Assembly: GCF_023065955.2 (NCBI RefSeq)
Contig: NW_026622863.1
Coordinates: forward strand, 44,870,177 to 44,934,176
Length of the DNA stretch: 64,000 bases
Direction: 5' to 3'
Source of the DNA: Ursus arctos
Taxonomy: Eukaryota > Chordata > Mammalia > Carnivora > Ursidae
Shown piece after piece: positions 29,130-41,748 of this stretch. Position 1 is the stretch's first letter, and each line of letters begins with the position of its first letter. The notes below the pieces were generated by a model that had not been told where the DNA came from, did not search any database, and saw only the letters and a list, made by a program, of their open reading frames with translations. The translations under genes were made by a program, and so were the position numbers.

Positions 29130-29880
29130 CACTACAAGGAACACACATAATCTCATTATTTAGGGATTTATGCAAATTAAAATCATCCAGCAGAATGGCA
29201 GAAATTTTAAGAACAGACAATGCCAAGAGTTGACAAAGATATCAATGAATACCGGTGGAAGTATAAAATGGTTAGACCACTACGGAAAATTGCTTGGCAG
29301 TAAAAATTTAAACTCAATATGTGCCCACACCCCATGACCCAGCAATTCCACAACCCAACCCGAAAGAAAGGAGTGTGTTTGTTTACCAAGGGACATATAG
29401 TAGAATGTTCACAGCAGCAATACTCACAGTAACCCCCAAACTGGAAACAGACCGAGTGTCTACCCACAGGAGAACGGATAAACAAACGGAGGTAAATTCA
29501 TACAGCAGAACGTTCTTCCACTCACTACTGACACATACAACAGGGAAACAGCATAAGGTTACCACGAAATAAACAGAAGAAACCAGACACACAACAACAC
29601 ATCAAGACTGCGTCCATTCACAGTGAGTTTGGAACGGGCAACACCTCACTACATGTTTAGGGGTGCCTTTCTCACTTATAAAACTATGCTGAACGTCAAG
29701 GAAACAAATCTGCAAAAGTCGGGAGAGCGGGTAGGAGCGCGGAAGGGGGAATTTCTGGGAGAGGACCGTGTTCTGTTGTGGTTACACAGGGCTCTGCTCT
29801 ATAGCTGTTTGTTATACTGCACCATACAAAATGGGTTTAATATATTTTTCTGTACCATATGACAAAAGAAATAACTATAA
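29130..29880 (+). mobile_element. L1 3'-end fragment
   Basis: 'gacccagcaattccacaacc', 'actcacagtaacccccaaac', 'gagaacggataaacaaacgg' and 'ttataaaactatgctgaacg' are in L1 3' UTR order. No ORF survives. Confidence 0.75.
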
Positions 29881-30799
29881 AAACAAAAAAACACCTGGGT
29901 TTGAGAGTCCAAAGAATGCGGGGGAGCCAAAATCAGGCCTCCTGGCTTCCAGGGCTCGCCCTCCCCAAGGCTGGTGTGCCTGGATTTTCCCCTCAAGAAG
30001 GCCAGCTCACCAATGAGGAAGGAGAGGCATCAGAGATCCAGAGGATCCGAATTTCACCCCCAGGCTCTGCTGGCTTCCCAGCTGTGTGGCCACAGGCAGG
30101 TGACGCCCTGACCTCTGTGACTGCAGAGCTTGCCTCTGTACAGTGATCCTGCTGGAGAAGGGCTACGCACCCCAGCAGGGAGCAGGCGCACACTCCCAGC
30201 CCACAGCGTGGGGAGGGGGCTGGAGGGAGGGGAGGGGACGTCTAGCTCCGCACAGAAGGCAACTGAACAGGGATGAAGATCACTGCTCTCGGGGGTCAGC
30301 TCTGAGCAGGGAGGGGGAAGGCGACTGGACCGCGGTCCCCGAGGAGGCTCCAACTACTCTGACGAGCTTTTATTGGTTTCAAGAGCTGCTGAGTACACGG
30401 GTATCACTGACATACTCTACCGTTTGAGCTGAAACGCTCTACAATAATTTATTTTAAAACTTCTTTAAGACATTTAAAGAAGTATTCTCATCGATCTGAC
30501 TCACAGGTGTTACTTATTACTCAATGGTTTCCAAACTGTACCTTCTTCAGAAGCTTTAGCTCACGCGCCAGAGTCAGATCCGTGAGAGGCAACTCAGAGG
30601 AGGGCAGGCCCTCGTGGCAGCTCTGGCAAGGGACTGGGTCCTGGGAAGGGTCCTTCCAAACCTGTTTCCTCATCTATAAAATTAGGGTTGTGTGGTTCCT
30701 GTTGCTTGGGGAGGGAGAGGGAGGGCTGTGAAGGCTCACCGAGCTCTAGCACTTCTGTCCTACCCCCTCCTATAGCCTGGGACCCTGTAACCACCCGAG

Positions 30800-31390
30800 T
30801 TGGAGCCCATCCCTCCTGTGCTCAAACCCTCCGGTGTTCCCATCTTACCCCGAGTAAAAGCCAGAGTCCTTATAGCCGCCTCAGGACCCTATGAGGCCTG
30901 CATGGTTCCCCCTTTACTTCTCCAAACACAGTCCATTTCAGCATTGCCTAGTCCTGTGGCTCCTCCAACGCACCAGGACGTCCCTACCTCAGGGCCCTTG
31001 CACGTGCTGCTCCCTTGGTCAGAATGCTCTGCTGCCAGGTACCTGAGGGGCTCTACCCCACTTTCTTCAGCCTCTGCCCACATGCCACGTTCTTCAAGAA
31101 GCCTTCCCAAGCAGACAAAAGGGAGCACCCATCCTACCTCCCTTTACCCTTTATTTTTCTCTATACCTCTCCTTATCCTTTACTTTTCTCCGTAAGCATT
31201 TATCATCGCTGACGTTATGTATTTACTTGTTCATCAGCTTACTGTCGACCTCTCCCTACTAGGATGTCAGCATGGTAAGAACATGGGCTATGGCCTGTCT
31301 TGGGCCCTGCTGGATCCTCTGAGCCGTGCAAGATGCTGGGTACACAGTGGGCACTTGAAAAGCTATTTGTGGAATGAATGTGCAGAGAGT
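30800..31390 (+). mobile_element. L2-like remnant
   Basis: 'cctcagggcccttgcacgtg', 'ccacgttcttcaagaagcct' and 'gggtacacagtgggcacttg' up to 'ggaatgaatg' follow an L2 3' end. Limits approximate. Confidence 0.6.
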
Positions 31391-32067
31391 GAAGCCCTGT
31401 GCCCAGAACAGGCTCAGAGTAAGTTAGATTCCTTCCCTTGCCACTCGTCAAGTCCGTTTTTCCTCCGGCCCCCCTCTCCCTGACCTGGTTTCTATGCCAG
31501 ACGGCACAGATGGCATAAGGGAGGCAGGAGGGGAGGCCGAGGCTCTGCAGCTCCTGGAGCTGGAGACAGCAGGGTGGGGCTCATTCCCAGGGCTACAACC
31601 CCCGGGGGCCTCTGCCACCTGCCCTCTAATCTGCGCCTTCCCTATGGCTCCCTGAGGAGGACTTGCTCAGGAGATAAATGCAAAGACAACAAGAACTTGT
31701 CCTTCCACAGGCAGCACCTGCTTGCGGGAATCTGGGAGGAAACGTGTGCGCGGGGTGCTCGGAGGGAAGCAGCACCCTTGTTTGCCATCCGCAGCTCTGG
31801 GGACTGGTCCCGCGCTTTGTGAGCGCACTTTAGTAATACTACAAAAGGGGCAACCTGCCCCTGTTGGAATTTCTCCTGCAGAAAATGATCATGCCGGTGC
31901 ACAGAGGTTCTGAGGTGGGGTTGCTCCACCTCAGCAGGAATGTGATTTGGGCCCAGGTAATTCCTGGCGCAGAGGCCGCTGTGCCCATAGGAGGAGGTTT
32001 ATCAGCACCCCTGGTGTCTACTTGCACAGCCTTCCCTGAGCTGTGACTATCAAAAAGTCCTCACAGG

Positions 32068-32249
32068 GGCTCCTGGGTGCCTCAGTGAATCTCGATCTCG
32101 GCTCAGGTCATGATCTCAAGGTCATGGGATCGAGCCCCGCTTGGGGCTCCTGGGGCTCCATGCTCAGAGCAGAATTAGCTTGTCCCTTTCCCCCTCTGCC
32201 CCTCCCCCCTGCTCTAAGATAAATAAAATCTTAAAAAAAAAAAAAAAAA
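32068..32249 (+). mobile_element. CAN-SINE with 16-bp target duplication
   Basis: Head lightly diverged ('ggctcctgggtgcctcagtg'), CT-rich body and a long A-tail. Perfect target copies aaaaagtcctcacagg at 32052-32067 and 32250-32265. Confidence 0.92.
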
Positions 32250-33719
32250 AAAAGTCCTCACAGGCTACCAAATGTCCCCTGCGGGCAGAGCCACCCCCTG
32301 GCTGCGAACCACTGTGCCGAGGGTACACTTGCTGAAATCATGAAAAGACTGGAAGTGACCAAAACGTCTGCCCCAGGGCTCTGGCATCGTAGCGATGGTT
32401 AATGTGACAGCACTAAAAAGAGGGAGCGGACGGCTGTGTCTCATTTACCACAGGCCAGGCACACCCAAGTGTTCTGCGCGTGGGAATTCAACCCTCCCAG
32501 GCACTTTTACGATCTCTTTTTAATGAAGAAACCAAGTCACGAAGCGCAATGACCGGTGCCAGTGTCCAGACCAGAAAGCGTGGAGCTGGCGGGGCCGGCG
32601 GCCACATGGCCTGGGGGAGTCCGGCACATCAGGAGCCAGGTCCCTGCTCCCCAGCTTGGTGGGCTCCGAGCTTCCCCCCTGTGCAGCAGGGAGGCCGGAG
32701 CTGCCTCCACCACGGGCTGGGGCTCAGACTCCTGGATGAGGGGCCGTCCCCTGCCATGGGCGGTGCGGCCCTCAGACAGAAGCAGCCTCCGCGGGCTCCT
32801 GGCCATCGGCGTTCAGCGCGCTCCGGCTCCGCGGAACATCCGACCTGACCCCCCCTCCTGCCACACACACGTGCGCCCAGCACAGGTCCTCCGTTCTGAT
32901 GGTTTCTCACATGCCGACGCTCCAGAGCTGGCCGTGCTGGTCCTGGCCCAAGTGTAGACGTGAGCCACAGCATCCTCTTCAGAAAAGCAGTCACCCGATC
33001 ACCGATGGACCTTACGGGGAAGAGCGCCTTGGGGAAGAGCGCCTTAGGCGGGGGTGCACGCGGACGCCCGTGGGGAAGGAACTGTGCCAAGAGAGGCGGG
33101 ATCACAGGCCGGAGTCAAGGCTGCCTCAGGACCCTCCGCACTCCCACCGTGGCTCTGCCGGCCTCCTAGGGGGCCCTGGGCACGTCACTTCCCCGCTCCT
33201 CCCCTTGGTCTCCCCATCCACACACTAGACATAGGAACGCACTCCAAGGCCGCGGTGAAGACTAAAGGAGTCAATCCACATCAAGTCCCTTGAACTCTGC
33301 CAGCGTGGCCACCGCTCAGGACCTATCAGGTGTTACTGCCTCTGCTGGTGGGAGGCGGGGGGACCCTCGCTTCCTACGTCGCACGTTTCTGTAACATGTG
33401 AATTTTTACCTAGTCCACCTTCTTGGTCCACTTTTTTTCTCTTAAACAGCACACAGTCCCCTCAGCTGCCCCATCTGTCTACTTGGAGCAGGTAGGACTA
33501 GGAGCAGGCTGAAGACGGAGGCGGGCTGCAAAAGATACTGGGACAAGAATAAGCACAGAGCAGATTTCCTTCTCTTCCTTGCCACCCCCACCCCACACCT
33601 TCCCCCTCAGCCCACCACCCAGGGCCCTACAGCACCCCACAGAAATCACGTCAGATATCTGAGTCGGCCTGGGCACGGGCTCCAAACAATGGGCTGCAGC
33701 CAGGCAAAGACCGTCCAAA

Positions 33720-34210
33720 CACAGCTCTGACCCTGTCACCCTGTCCCTCCCCTGTTTGGGGATCACATCCAAGGCCTTCATGGAGACAAGGGCCCACCTC
33801 AAGTGGCCCCCGCCTAGCCTCCTGGCTCGTCGAACAGCAGCGCCATCCCCACACGCACTTTTCCCTTCTGGTCCCTCGAACGATATTTGTGAGCGTGCAT
33901 GCTCTCTCTCACACACACATACACCCCAGGACCTTTGCACGTAGTAGTCCCCCACCCAGAACACTACTCAGCCATCTTCACCTGCTAAATCCTCACTTCC
34001 TCAGGGAAGCCTACCCAGACTGCTCCTTGCCCCACAACGAGTCACAGATCCTCAGAGCTCAGCCTTCCTGCCCCCTCACGGAACTTACCTCTAATGTGCT
34101 CAGTCACTTGGACAATTATCTGGGTAATGGTGCCTCCCCCATTGGATGCAGAACTCCACAAGGCAGGGATGGGAGTGTCCTGGTCCCTCACTGTGTCCCC
34201 AACCACAGGG
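33720..34210 (+). mobile_element. L2-like remnant
   Basis: 'caccccaggacctttgcacg', 'cttcctcagggaagcctacc' and 'ttggatgcagaactccacaa' follow L2 order. Old, with approximate limits. Confidence 0.55.
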
Positions 34211-36703
34211 CCAGGCCCAGAGCTTCCATGAACTCAGGGTAGGGGTAGCAAACACAATCATAGCTTTTGAGGTCAGAGTTGGGTCAAATAAAGGCAAAAC
34301 AAAAAATCCTGCATTCATTCATTCCACAAATATGGCACCCGTGTTGTGTCAGCACTGCTCTGGTCACCAGGGAGACAGCAGTGACTGAAACAGAACTCCC
34401 TGCCCTAGGGGAGTTTATGGGGGGAGGGGAGACGGTGGACAGGCCTTCAAGTAAAGCTAAATGAAGAGGCAAATTACATGCTGGAACAGAAGCTGACAGA
34501 TGTTACGGAGAAAAGCAGCTCACTGAGGACTAGGTATGTGGGAAGGCGCGAGAGTTTCTGGTTTTATCCAGGGTGATCAGGGAAGGGCTCACTGAGATGG
34601 CGAAATGTGAGCAGAAATTCTCACCGAGAGATGAGGCAGCCACCGAGAGATGAGGCACCGGGGAGAGGGGGAGAGCACCCGAGGCCCAGGGAGAGTAGCG
34701 CCAAGGCCAGGTGTGGCCTGCACGAGACCCAGTAAGGAGGGTGGAGGGGAACAGAGGCTGCTGTAAGGGCTGTGGCTATTTTTCAGGGACAGATGGGGAA
34801 CGGTCTGGCTTGGGGCACAGTGGGATGCGGAGTTCCTGGCCCCCGTGAGACAGAGCTTCTATCACAGCCACCTTCTGCGGCTGTCCCCATTGGCCTGACT
34901 CTCTCACCTCCTGGCTCACTTGGGGACCACGAGGATCCACATTTTACCGATGGGGAAACTGAGGACAGGAAGGATGCAGCAAGTACCCAACGCTGGGCAG
35001 CCGGGACACGGCAGAGGAAAAGCTGGATCGCAACTGTCCCAGCCCTGATCCTCTTCCACCTCCTTCCGCCCTCACTCCCAAGAGACTGAGCCCCGTCTCA
35101 CAGCCGGGCCAGCCTGCCCTTACCATCCCTGATGCCCTGCAGCCCTGGGCTGCCCAATGTACAGAAATGCACGCGCGCACACACACAAGCAGGGCCCCTC
35201 CAGTCTGGCTGAGGGCTTGCTTCCACCCTCACAGGCGCTGCTCCACGTCACCATCTGCCTGGCTCCCTGACCAGCAGTTTTGAGGCAGGGTCTGGTGGTG
35301 TGAGTCCCCATCTTATCCCTGGGGCACCCAGGAGCAAGCAGGTAGGGTCCTACCCACGGCTACTGTTTACCAAGTGTTCACGATGTGCCAGGTCTGGACT
35401 CCTATGAATCCTCACAGCAATCCCGGGAGGTAGATGCCATTACTGTTCCCATTCTTCAGAAGAGGAAACTGAGACCCAGAGAGATGAAATCACATGCCCA
35501 AGATCACACAGCAGGTGAGTGCAGGGGACGGCTGATCTAGCCAACAGAACTTTCTGTAATAATAGAAATGTAGCTACAGAGAATAGTGCAGATAAAAAAC
35601 TAAATTTTTACTTGTATTTAAGTTTAACTAAAACTCAAATAGCCACACAGGGCTAGGGGCCAGCATATTGGAGGTGCAGCTCCACAGAACCTCTCTGGTG
35701 AAGCACCAGGGGACTGAAAGCAGGAAGAGGGGTGAAGGGAGGTGAGGGCCGGGGTGTGCTCACAGGCCCGAGGGGCTGGATCATCCCAGCCTGCCGCGGA
35801 GAAGCTCCCATGTGATACCATCACTCCCAACCCCTGACCCACTCAGCCCAGGGAGCTGAAACAGGGCTCAGAGGCCCAAATCCACACCCAGAGCGCTGGT
35901 CAACTCAAATCCGGACTGCTACCTTCCAGGATGTACAGGTCGCTTCCCTGAACCTCAGTGTCCTCACCTATAAAACGCGATCTTAACGCCAACCTGAGTG
36001 TGTGTTTATATTATTTTAAAAGATGTTTTGCTTTTTGGGTTTTTTGGTTTTGGTTTTTTTTTTTTGGCAATCCAGGATCATCACGGGGACCCAATGAGAC
36101 GTACTTCAAGCACAACTGGGGATGAGGCCAGCACTTGGGAAAACAGGCAGCAATCACACAAAGGCAAACACCAAAGTCAAGGGCCAGCCTGAGCCTGAGT
36201 TAGAGCTATGGAAGTGGCAGCTACGTTCATACTGTCACTAGCTGGTTAAAAGGAATCATCCAGATGATTCATGACATGCCCATATTAACTTGTTGAAAAT
36301 ATCATCTAAATGAAAACACACAGCTAAAAAAAGTAGACAAGTCGCAGACGCTACCCCAAAACACATGCTCAACACTCACCACCTCCCCTACCCGCCTGCC
36401 ACCCCACCCTTGGTCTAGGGACACCAGTTTGAGCAGCACAGACTTGCCTGCCAGCCCTGGGCCCTGCCACCCTCCTGTGCGCTGACCCCACCCCCCTGGC
36501 TGCAGCGTATGTGCTCAGGGTCACCACACTGCCACCTCAGGGCCTTTACCTATGCTGCACCCCTCCCTGGCCCGTTCCTCTGGGCTTTCAGGTCAAGGCC
36601 TGACTCACCTCAGGACCCTTCCCCTAGTCCCCCTCCTGCCAAGACCAGCCAGATCTCTGTTCCCTTCCTCTGCGGCACCAAGCACTCTTGGACTTCTCTG
36701 CCT

Positions 36704-36941
36704 CCAAAACTGTACGCGGCACACAGTAGGCCCTCAATAAATTAACCGGTGAAAAAATGGAATACACAAATGACCACAAATAGCCAAGGGCGGGCTCCGT
36801 GGGCTTTAGGGGGTGGAGAGAGGCTGTACAGCCTCTCTGTACGCGGCCAAAACTGTACGCAGCACACAGTAGGCCCTCAATAAATTAACCGGTGAAAAAA
36901 TGGAATACCCAAATGACCACAAATAGCCAAGGGCGGGCTCC
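36704..36941 (+). repeat. Local direct duplication, 95-bp copies
   Basis: 36704-36798 and 36847-36941 match at 93 of 95 bases, with an offset of 143. The segment after copy 1 (36799-36826), together with its preceding 'gggctcc', matches 37048-37082 exactly, so the duplication is chimeric. The copies lie at the end of an L2-like stretch ('cacacagtaggccctcaata'). Confidence 0.92.
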
Positions 36942-37211
36942 AGAGGCCATGCAGGAATCAGATCCCGAGGTAGGGGATACAGGAGTATCTCCCAACCCTC
37001 ACCCCTGCCCCCTGGCCTCTAGGGAAGGAAGGGGCTGGCCAAGGCCAGGGCTCCGTGGGCTTTAGGGGGTGGAGAGAGGCTGCTGCACCCCATCTCCCAA
37101 GCAGGGATCGAATGGAGCTAATCCAGTCATTTCCGGAACTGGGGCCTACTTCGGGCCAGCTCTATCTAGGAGAAGAGAAAGCCAAAAAGATCATTAGGAC
37201 AACAGTATTGT

Positions 37212-37310
37212 GGGGTGCCCAGTTGGCTCAGTCGGTGGAGTGTGCGACTCCTGATCTCGGCGTTGTGGGTTCATGCCCCACGCTGGGTGTAGAGATCACT
37301 TAAAAACTTT
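37212..37310 (+). mobile_element. Short older CAN-SINE
   Basis: 'gggtgcccagttggctcagt' head, 'gttgtgggttcatgccccac' core and 'ggtgtagagatcacttaaaa' end. Flanking 'acaacagta' copies are plausible target duplications. Confidence 0.82.
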
Positions 37311-40300
37311 TAAAACAACAACAGTAATTACCTCAGAAACAGTGGCCATGGCACTGATCGGAGGCAGAAGAGCCAGTCTCAAAAACGCAGACTCAACCCC
37401 AGATAGAGCTGGCTTCAAATTTCCTGTCTGTTACCAACACCGTGACTTTGGGCAAATCCAGTAACCTGCTTGGGCCTTTGCTCGCTCACCTATGAAATGG
37501 GAGGAAGAGTTTTGCTGACCTCCCAGGTCACGGTGAGGATTGGTGAGAGCAGACACATAAGGCGCCACAGGGCCCGGCACAGAAAGGCCGCCCTGTTAGC
37601 TCTGAATAACAACAGAGCATTCTACGTAGCTTTCTGTGCCTCAGTTTCCCAACCACCCATGGTGGTGCTTGTTACCCACCTCACAGGCTGCTGTGTCCAA
37701 GCTCACACGCACAGGCTGCTCCAAGCCGTGTCTGGCTGAGCGGGGGCTCAGTGATGGGTATGATTGATACTCCTGTCGGGAGCCCTCCCCAGCAGGAACC
37801 TCAGCTGATTGGCCTGTCACCTCCTCCCAAGGCTCCAAACACACAGCGGCTCACCAAGCAACAAGCCCAGGCTGGCTGCGTCCAGAGCCCCTGTGCCCTC
37901 GCAGATGCCCAACCTGACCCAGGCTCACCATCTCCAGCAGCAGCAGCATGGATCCACCGAGCACTTTCACAGGAGGCCCCGTGTCAGGCACTCTCAAACA
38001 CATGGGATCCCTGAATCCTCCCCACTTGGCAGGACTGTTCCCATTTCAGCCAAGCAAAATGTACCTCGAAGATATGAAATAAGGCCCCCAGGGCTCCAAA
38101 GCAACCAAGGGAGAGGCTAGGAGCTGGGAGCACACCCAGCTCAGCCCCAACCACAGTGCAATGACCCACGAGATGATGAAGACTTTGAAATCAGGCAGGG
38201 AGGGGGCAAGGGAGTGGCAGCTTCCTCCCCCCCATCCCCTGGGGTCCATTCGGAAAGGGTCCACAAGGTGGCAAACCAAGGCAGGCTTGGATTTCTGGCC
38301 TCACCCTTAGAAACAACATCTGCGGACGAGCTTCCTGGGCAGAACGGCAGGGCTCGAGGAACTTCCTGCACGGACTCTACATGCAGTCTTCCCTTAGCCA
38401 AGCCCGGCTTACCGTCCCCTGCTTCACGCACCCAGTACAGCCAGGCCGCGCTGCGGGTGCTGAGTTGGCGGTGGGTCCTGCCCCCAAGGGGGCCAGGCCC
38501 GAGCTCCCACCCCCCACCCCTGCCCCTCCCACCCCCGCTCCCTCGTTCCCTCCCTCCTGGTCTTGCTCCCAGGGCTGTCTCCCCTAGCTGGGCCTCTTGC
38601 TGCTTGGCTGGTTGTCCAGAAGAGCCTGCCACGGAACCACCCCACTGTGCAGCCCAGAGGCCTGGTGGTTGAGAGCCTTCCACTGAGAGCTCTTGGAAAG
38701 TTGAAGAGAGGCCCAGGGAGGGGTGCCCCTGGGTCCTCCAGAGGCCTGGAGATCAACTTCAAAAGACACTCCTTTCCATCCCCCCATCCCAAAGGATTTC
38801 CGGAGACCCCCAAGAGGTTTGCTCTGAGGGTCTCCATTCCTTCCGGGAAGATAGCCCAGAGCAAGCCTGGGAAAATCAACATCCCGGCCTCTGCTTACTG
38901 CACTAAGCCTTCAGTATGAAGCTTCCTCACCTATGCTTACCTGGTCTCAGAAGACTCTGGAGCCACACTGCCCACATTCAGAGCCCAGTAGGGTTGGGTA
39001 CCCAGCAATAGTTACCAAGGCTCTCCAGGCCTCTGCGAACTGCATTCAGAGCCGAGTCCTCCTCGATCTAAGGGGTCTTCACTCAAGTCCTCCCAGGGCT
39101 CCTTTACAGCACTCCAATCCCGACCTACATGTCACCTCCTCCAGGAAGCCCTCCCGGGTCACCCCAGCTAAAACACAGTAATATCCCCACACTCTCTTTC
39201 CCCTGACCCCCATTCATTCTGCCTTCCTAACACTGATCACACACTGATATCCTCTCCCAGATTTGTTTGCTGGGCACCTGTCTCCACTAGAAGGTACACC
39301 CATAAGGCCTGGGTCTTCCAAGTTCTAAAGCAGCAACCGGGAATGTGGTCGGTCCTCAGGCACACAAGCTGCGTGGAAGGTCAAATCAGCCAAGCACAGC
39401 TTTTATCAGGTATTTACTGTTGTTCTGCGCTGTTATTTGATATTAGCCCAGCTGTTTGGGTTGGGGAGGGGTGGGCCACAAATTACCTCGCTGAGCCTCC
39501 CCCATCTGTCCCTAAACGGAACAGCCCTGGGCCCTGGGGAATGCGGTGTGAAAACCACAGAGGAGGGAGGCGACCATCACGCCTTCGCTGTTTCTAAGGC
39601 AGTGATTCTACTCGAGGGGGAAGTGGGAGGCATGTGAAACTCCCTGACCGGCTCAAAAATCTACCCCCCACCCCAGGCAGAAGCCTGAGAACCTCTTCTG
39701 GCAAAAGGCACCTTCTGAAGCTCGAAATCTGACCGAGCTGTTCCTCAGAGCACTCTGCAAGGCTCTGAGCCCCGCCTGCCCTCACTCACCCTGACCCACC
39801 ACACACGCCTCCTCCGTGCCGCAGGTCCCCGCACCTCACCAAGCTTCCAACTCTGGCACCGTGGTTCCCCCACCGCGCCCCAAGGCCAGTCCTTCTCCTC
39901 ACCGGGTCCATCCGATCAGGGATCAGCAGAGGTCTTCCTGACAGCCCAACTACAGAAGCTCCCAGCCACACCTGATGTTCACTGACTGCCCAGCACCTCC
40001 CTTTAACCTGTCCCTTGTTTATTCCCCAGGTGCCATGGAGGGAGCGCCTCTGTCCAGTGCACCGCGGCATCCTAGCACCTGAAGCCATGCCAGGCACGCA
40101 GCAGACGCTCAGTAAAGGCTGGTGGATAAACGAAAGCCTCTGGCTCTGCAATGCCTTCAGGATCCAATGCACACTTCTCCCCGCCCAGGTGGCTCTGCAC
40201 AGCTGGGCCCCTGACTCCCACGAGCACTTCTGCTCCTCACCCAGCTTGCACCCACCCTTCTGCCTCGAAGCCTTCAAAAGGGCTGTTCTCACCTGGGTCA

Positions 40301-40739
40301 AGGTCCTTCCTGCCACTTCTGGGGGCTGGGGTGGAGATTCAATAAAAGCACATATAACAGGGGGGTTTAGCAGAGCCTGACATCTGAAAAAGAGCTAGAA
40401 TTTTGACCTCAGAGGAGCTCTGGGCAGCAGCTGTGTGGGAGGATGAGGAGGCCTGAGTGCTGCACTTGCCACCCTTTATTTGATTATGTCCCCACCCCCG
40501 CCCCAACCCTCCAAAACCTCTGTTTCCTCATCTGGAAAATGGAGATGCTAATTTCAGCCGGGCCCTCCTCCTGGTGGTACCTGCGGAGGCTCTGTAGCCC
40601 TGGAAGGGCCTCCAAGATAATACAATTACAATCGCTAAGATATCCTGAGGGCTCACCGCGTGTCAGGCACTCCTCTGAAAGAGCGAGAACAGGAAACGTT
40701 TACTGGAGGCTGTTACTGGAGGCTGTTACACCAGGGAGG

Positions 40740-41230
40740 CTATAAATGCTTTCCACAAATTAACCCATTTAACCTTCAGACAACGTATGAGAGGGAATGA
40801 CCATCCCCTGACTCAGACAATGAAAGCTCAGAAAGGCTGAGGAACCTGCTCAAGGGCACACAGCCAGGGAGTGCTAGAGCTGGATTCGAACCCCATGCTC
40901 TGAATCATTTCGGTGCAGCTCTTTACAGAGGTCAGAAAGCAGGACACCGGATTCCCGGATTCTGGCTGGGCCAGCTGGGGAGCTGGACACTAAGACACCT
41001 GAGAGGACTGATGGGAGGGTGTGGGGAAGGACGGATGTGCTCAGGACTGCCCACTGAGCATCTGCACAGTGCCAGCCACCATCCTAGGAGCTCCTCGTGG
41101 GTGTACTCGTTTCGTCCTCACAACAGTCTGAGGTGGGTGCCGTTCAGTGCCCACTGCACAACAGGTGAACACTAAGGTCCAAGGTCACACAGCCAGAACA
41201 CGATAGCTCCAGAACTTGCATGCGGACCAC
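40740..41230 (+). mobile_element. Two MIR-type remnants
   Basis: 'acccatttaaccttcagaca' ... 'gctcaagggcacacagccag' ... 'gctggattcgaaccc' and, further on, 'gtactcgtttcgtcctcaca' ... 'aaggtcacacagccagaaca' show the tRNA-derived MIR core layout twice. Confidence 0.65.
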
Positions 41231-41734
41231 CACGCCATCCTTGGGCAGGGACCTCTAACACAGCTCCCGTCACCCCCTGCATGTCTCCCCTGCTGTTTTC
41301 TCCGGGCTCCCAGCACACACTCTGCACTGGGTTAAAAGACACCATGGCTCAACTCTGAGAAGGGACCAAATTACACCAGCAAGCCCAGATCTATCAGACT
41401 GGCTGCCGACAGCCCTGAGCTCAGAGGGTGAGGGGAAGGAAATGCCCAAGGGTGCAGCTGGCAGGGTCCAGGGCAGGGCCTTTGAGGTGCCAGAGACCCA
41501 CTACAGCTTGGGACCTGGGGAACAAAGAGCGCACATCACTAGAGGCAAGCCCACCCAGGTGCACAGCTCAGCCTGCCCCCTAGGGTCTGACAGTCCTAGG
41601 GCAAAGCAATTCTTCCCCTGAGTCCCGAGGTCTCATTCTGCAAAAAGGAGAGATACCATATCCACTGCTGGGAGCAACTAACCCACGGTTCTAGTTACTT
41701 GTCGACAAGAGGTTCACTGAGGCCACACCAGGCC

Positions 41735-41748
41735 GGGGGGGGGGGGGG
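41735..41748 (+). repeat. Poly-G run of 14
   Basis: Uninterrupted G14; a similar G12 occurs at 9423-9434. These runs are prone to sequencing length errors. Confidence 0.9.
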
